DNA from: Clostridiales bacterium UBA2658
Lineage (GTDB): Bacteria > Bacillota > Clostridia > Oscillospirales > Oscillospiraceae
Length of the DNA: 5,442 nt
Assembly: GCA_002359425.1 (NCBI GenBank)
Contig: DEMY01000083.1
Coordinates: 247-5,688 of the forward strand
Reading direction: 5' to 3'
Shown here one piece after another: positions 5,428 to 5,442 of the stretch. Position 1 is the stretch's first letter. Every line of letters starts with the position of its first letter. A model generated the notes under the pieces. That model was not told the DNA's origin. It worked only from the letters and a program-made list of their open reading frames with translations, and ran no database searches. The position numbers were made by a program, and so were the translations under genes.

Positions 5428-5442
5428 AGACGGTCCTTTCCG

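Noticed and set aside
1..5442. CRISPR arrays, tRNA or rRNA genes, insertion sequences
   Set aside because: I saw no regularly spaced repeats, no tRNA-like cloverleaf arms, no rRNA signatures and no transposase-like frames on either strand.

Overview
The window looks like chromosomal DNA of a Gram-positive, strictly anaerobic Clostridia-type bacterium, most probably Oscillospirales/Ruminococcaceae-like. The reasons are a mixed-to-high GC content, strong Shine-Dalgarno sites of AAGGAG/GGAGG type, a TTG start, a HlyD/MacA-type adaptor with doubled modules in an apparent monoderm, an RlmD-type methyltransferase without a TRAM domain, and a small CPC...RHG...C..C..HH protein of a kind I associate with Clostridia. 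The taxonomic assignment is inference. Every supported gene lies on the minus strand, so the text follows transcription from right to left.

Right part (5427 to 3282): a tightly packed three-gene unit. It starts with a LURP-one/YxjI-like protein, followed by a 23S rRNA uracil-C5 methyltransferase (RlmD-like) with a 1-base overlap (TGATG), and a GNAT acetyltransferase with a 4-base overlap (ATGA). No promoter is visible inside the window. Base composition falls sharply at the methyltransferase/acetyltransferase junction. A hand-counted 60-base line is 40/60 GC in the methyltransferase and 25/60 in the acetyltransferase.

Middle (3149 to 1992): a membrane-anchored GGDEF diguanylate cyclase of 385 aa. 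Its start is best placed at a TTG behind a strong AAGGGGGAG site. Its inhibitory-site arginine position is a lysine. It is AT-richer than the flanks, like the acetyltransferase. A GC-rich hairpin and a T-run on its coding strand follow it.

Left-middle (1991 to 1291): about 700 bases that look empty but hold a convincing 54-aa cysteine-rich small gene (1854 to 1690). Next to it is a roughly 120-base block of nested inverted repeats with mutually exclusive pairings (1512 to 1634). After that comes a promoter region with a perfect tandem repeat placed where an OmpR/PhoB-family response regulator would bind.

Left (1290 to 1): the first 430 codons of a membrane-anchored HlyD/MacA-type efflux adaptor, cut by the window edge. 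It has a long cytoplasmic tail, one transmembrane helix and two copies of the lipoyl/hairpin module. Its partners (normally a MacB-type ATPase/permease) would lie beyond the left edge.

No complete previously undescribed multi-gene system is visible. The points most worth following are the small Cys-rich gene, the structured intergenic block, the repeat-controlled adaptor promoter and the doubled adaptor architecture.
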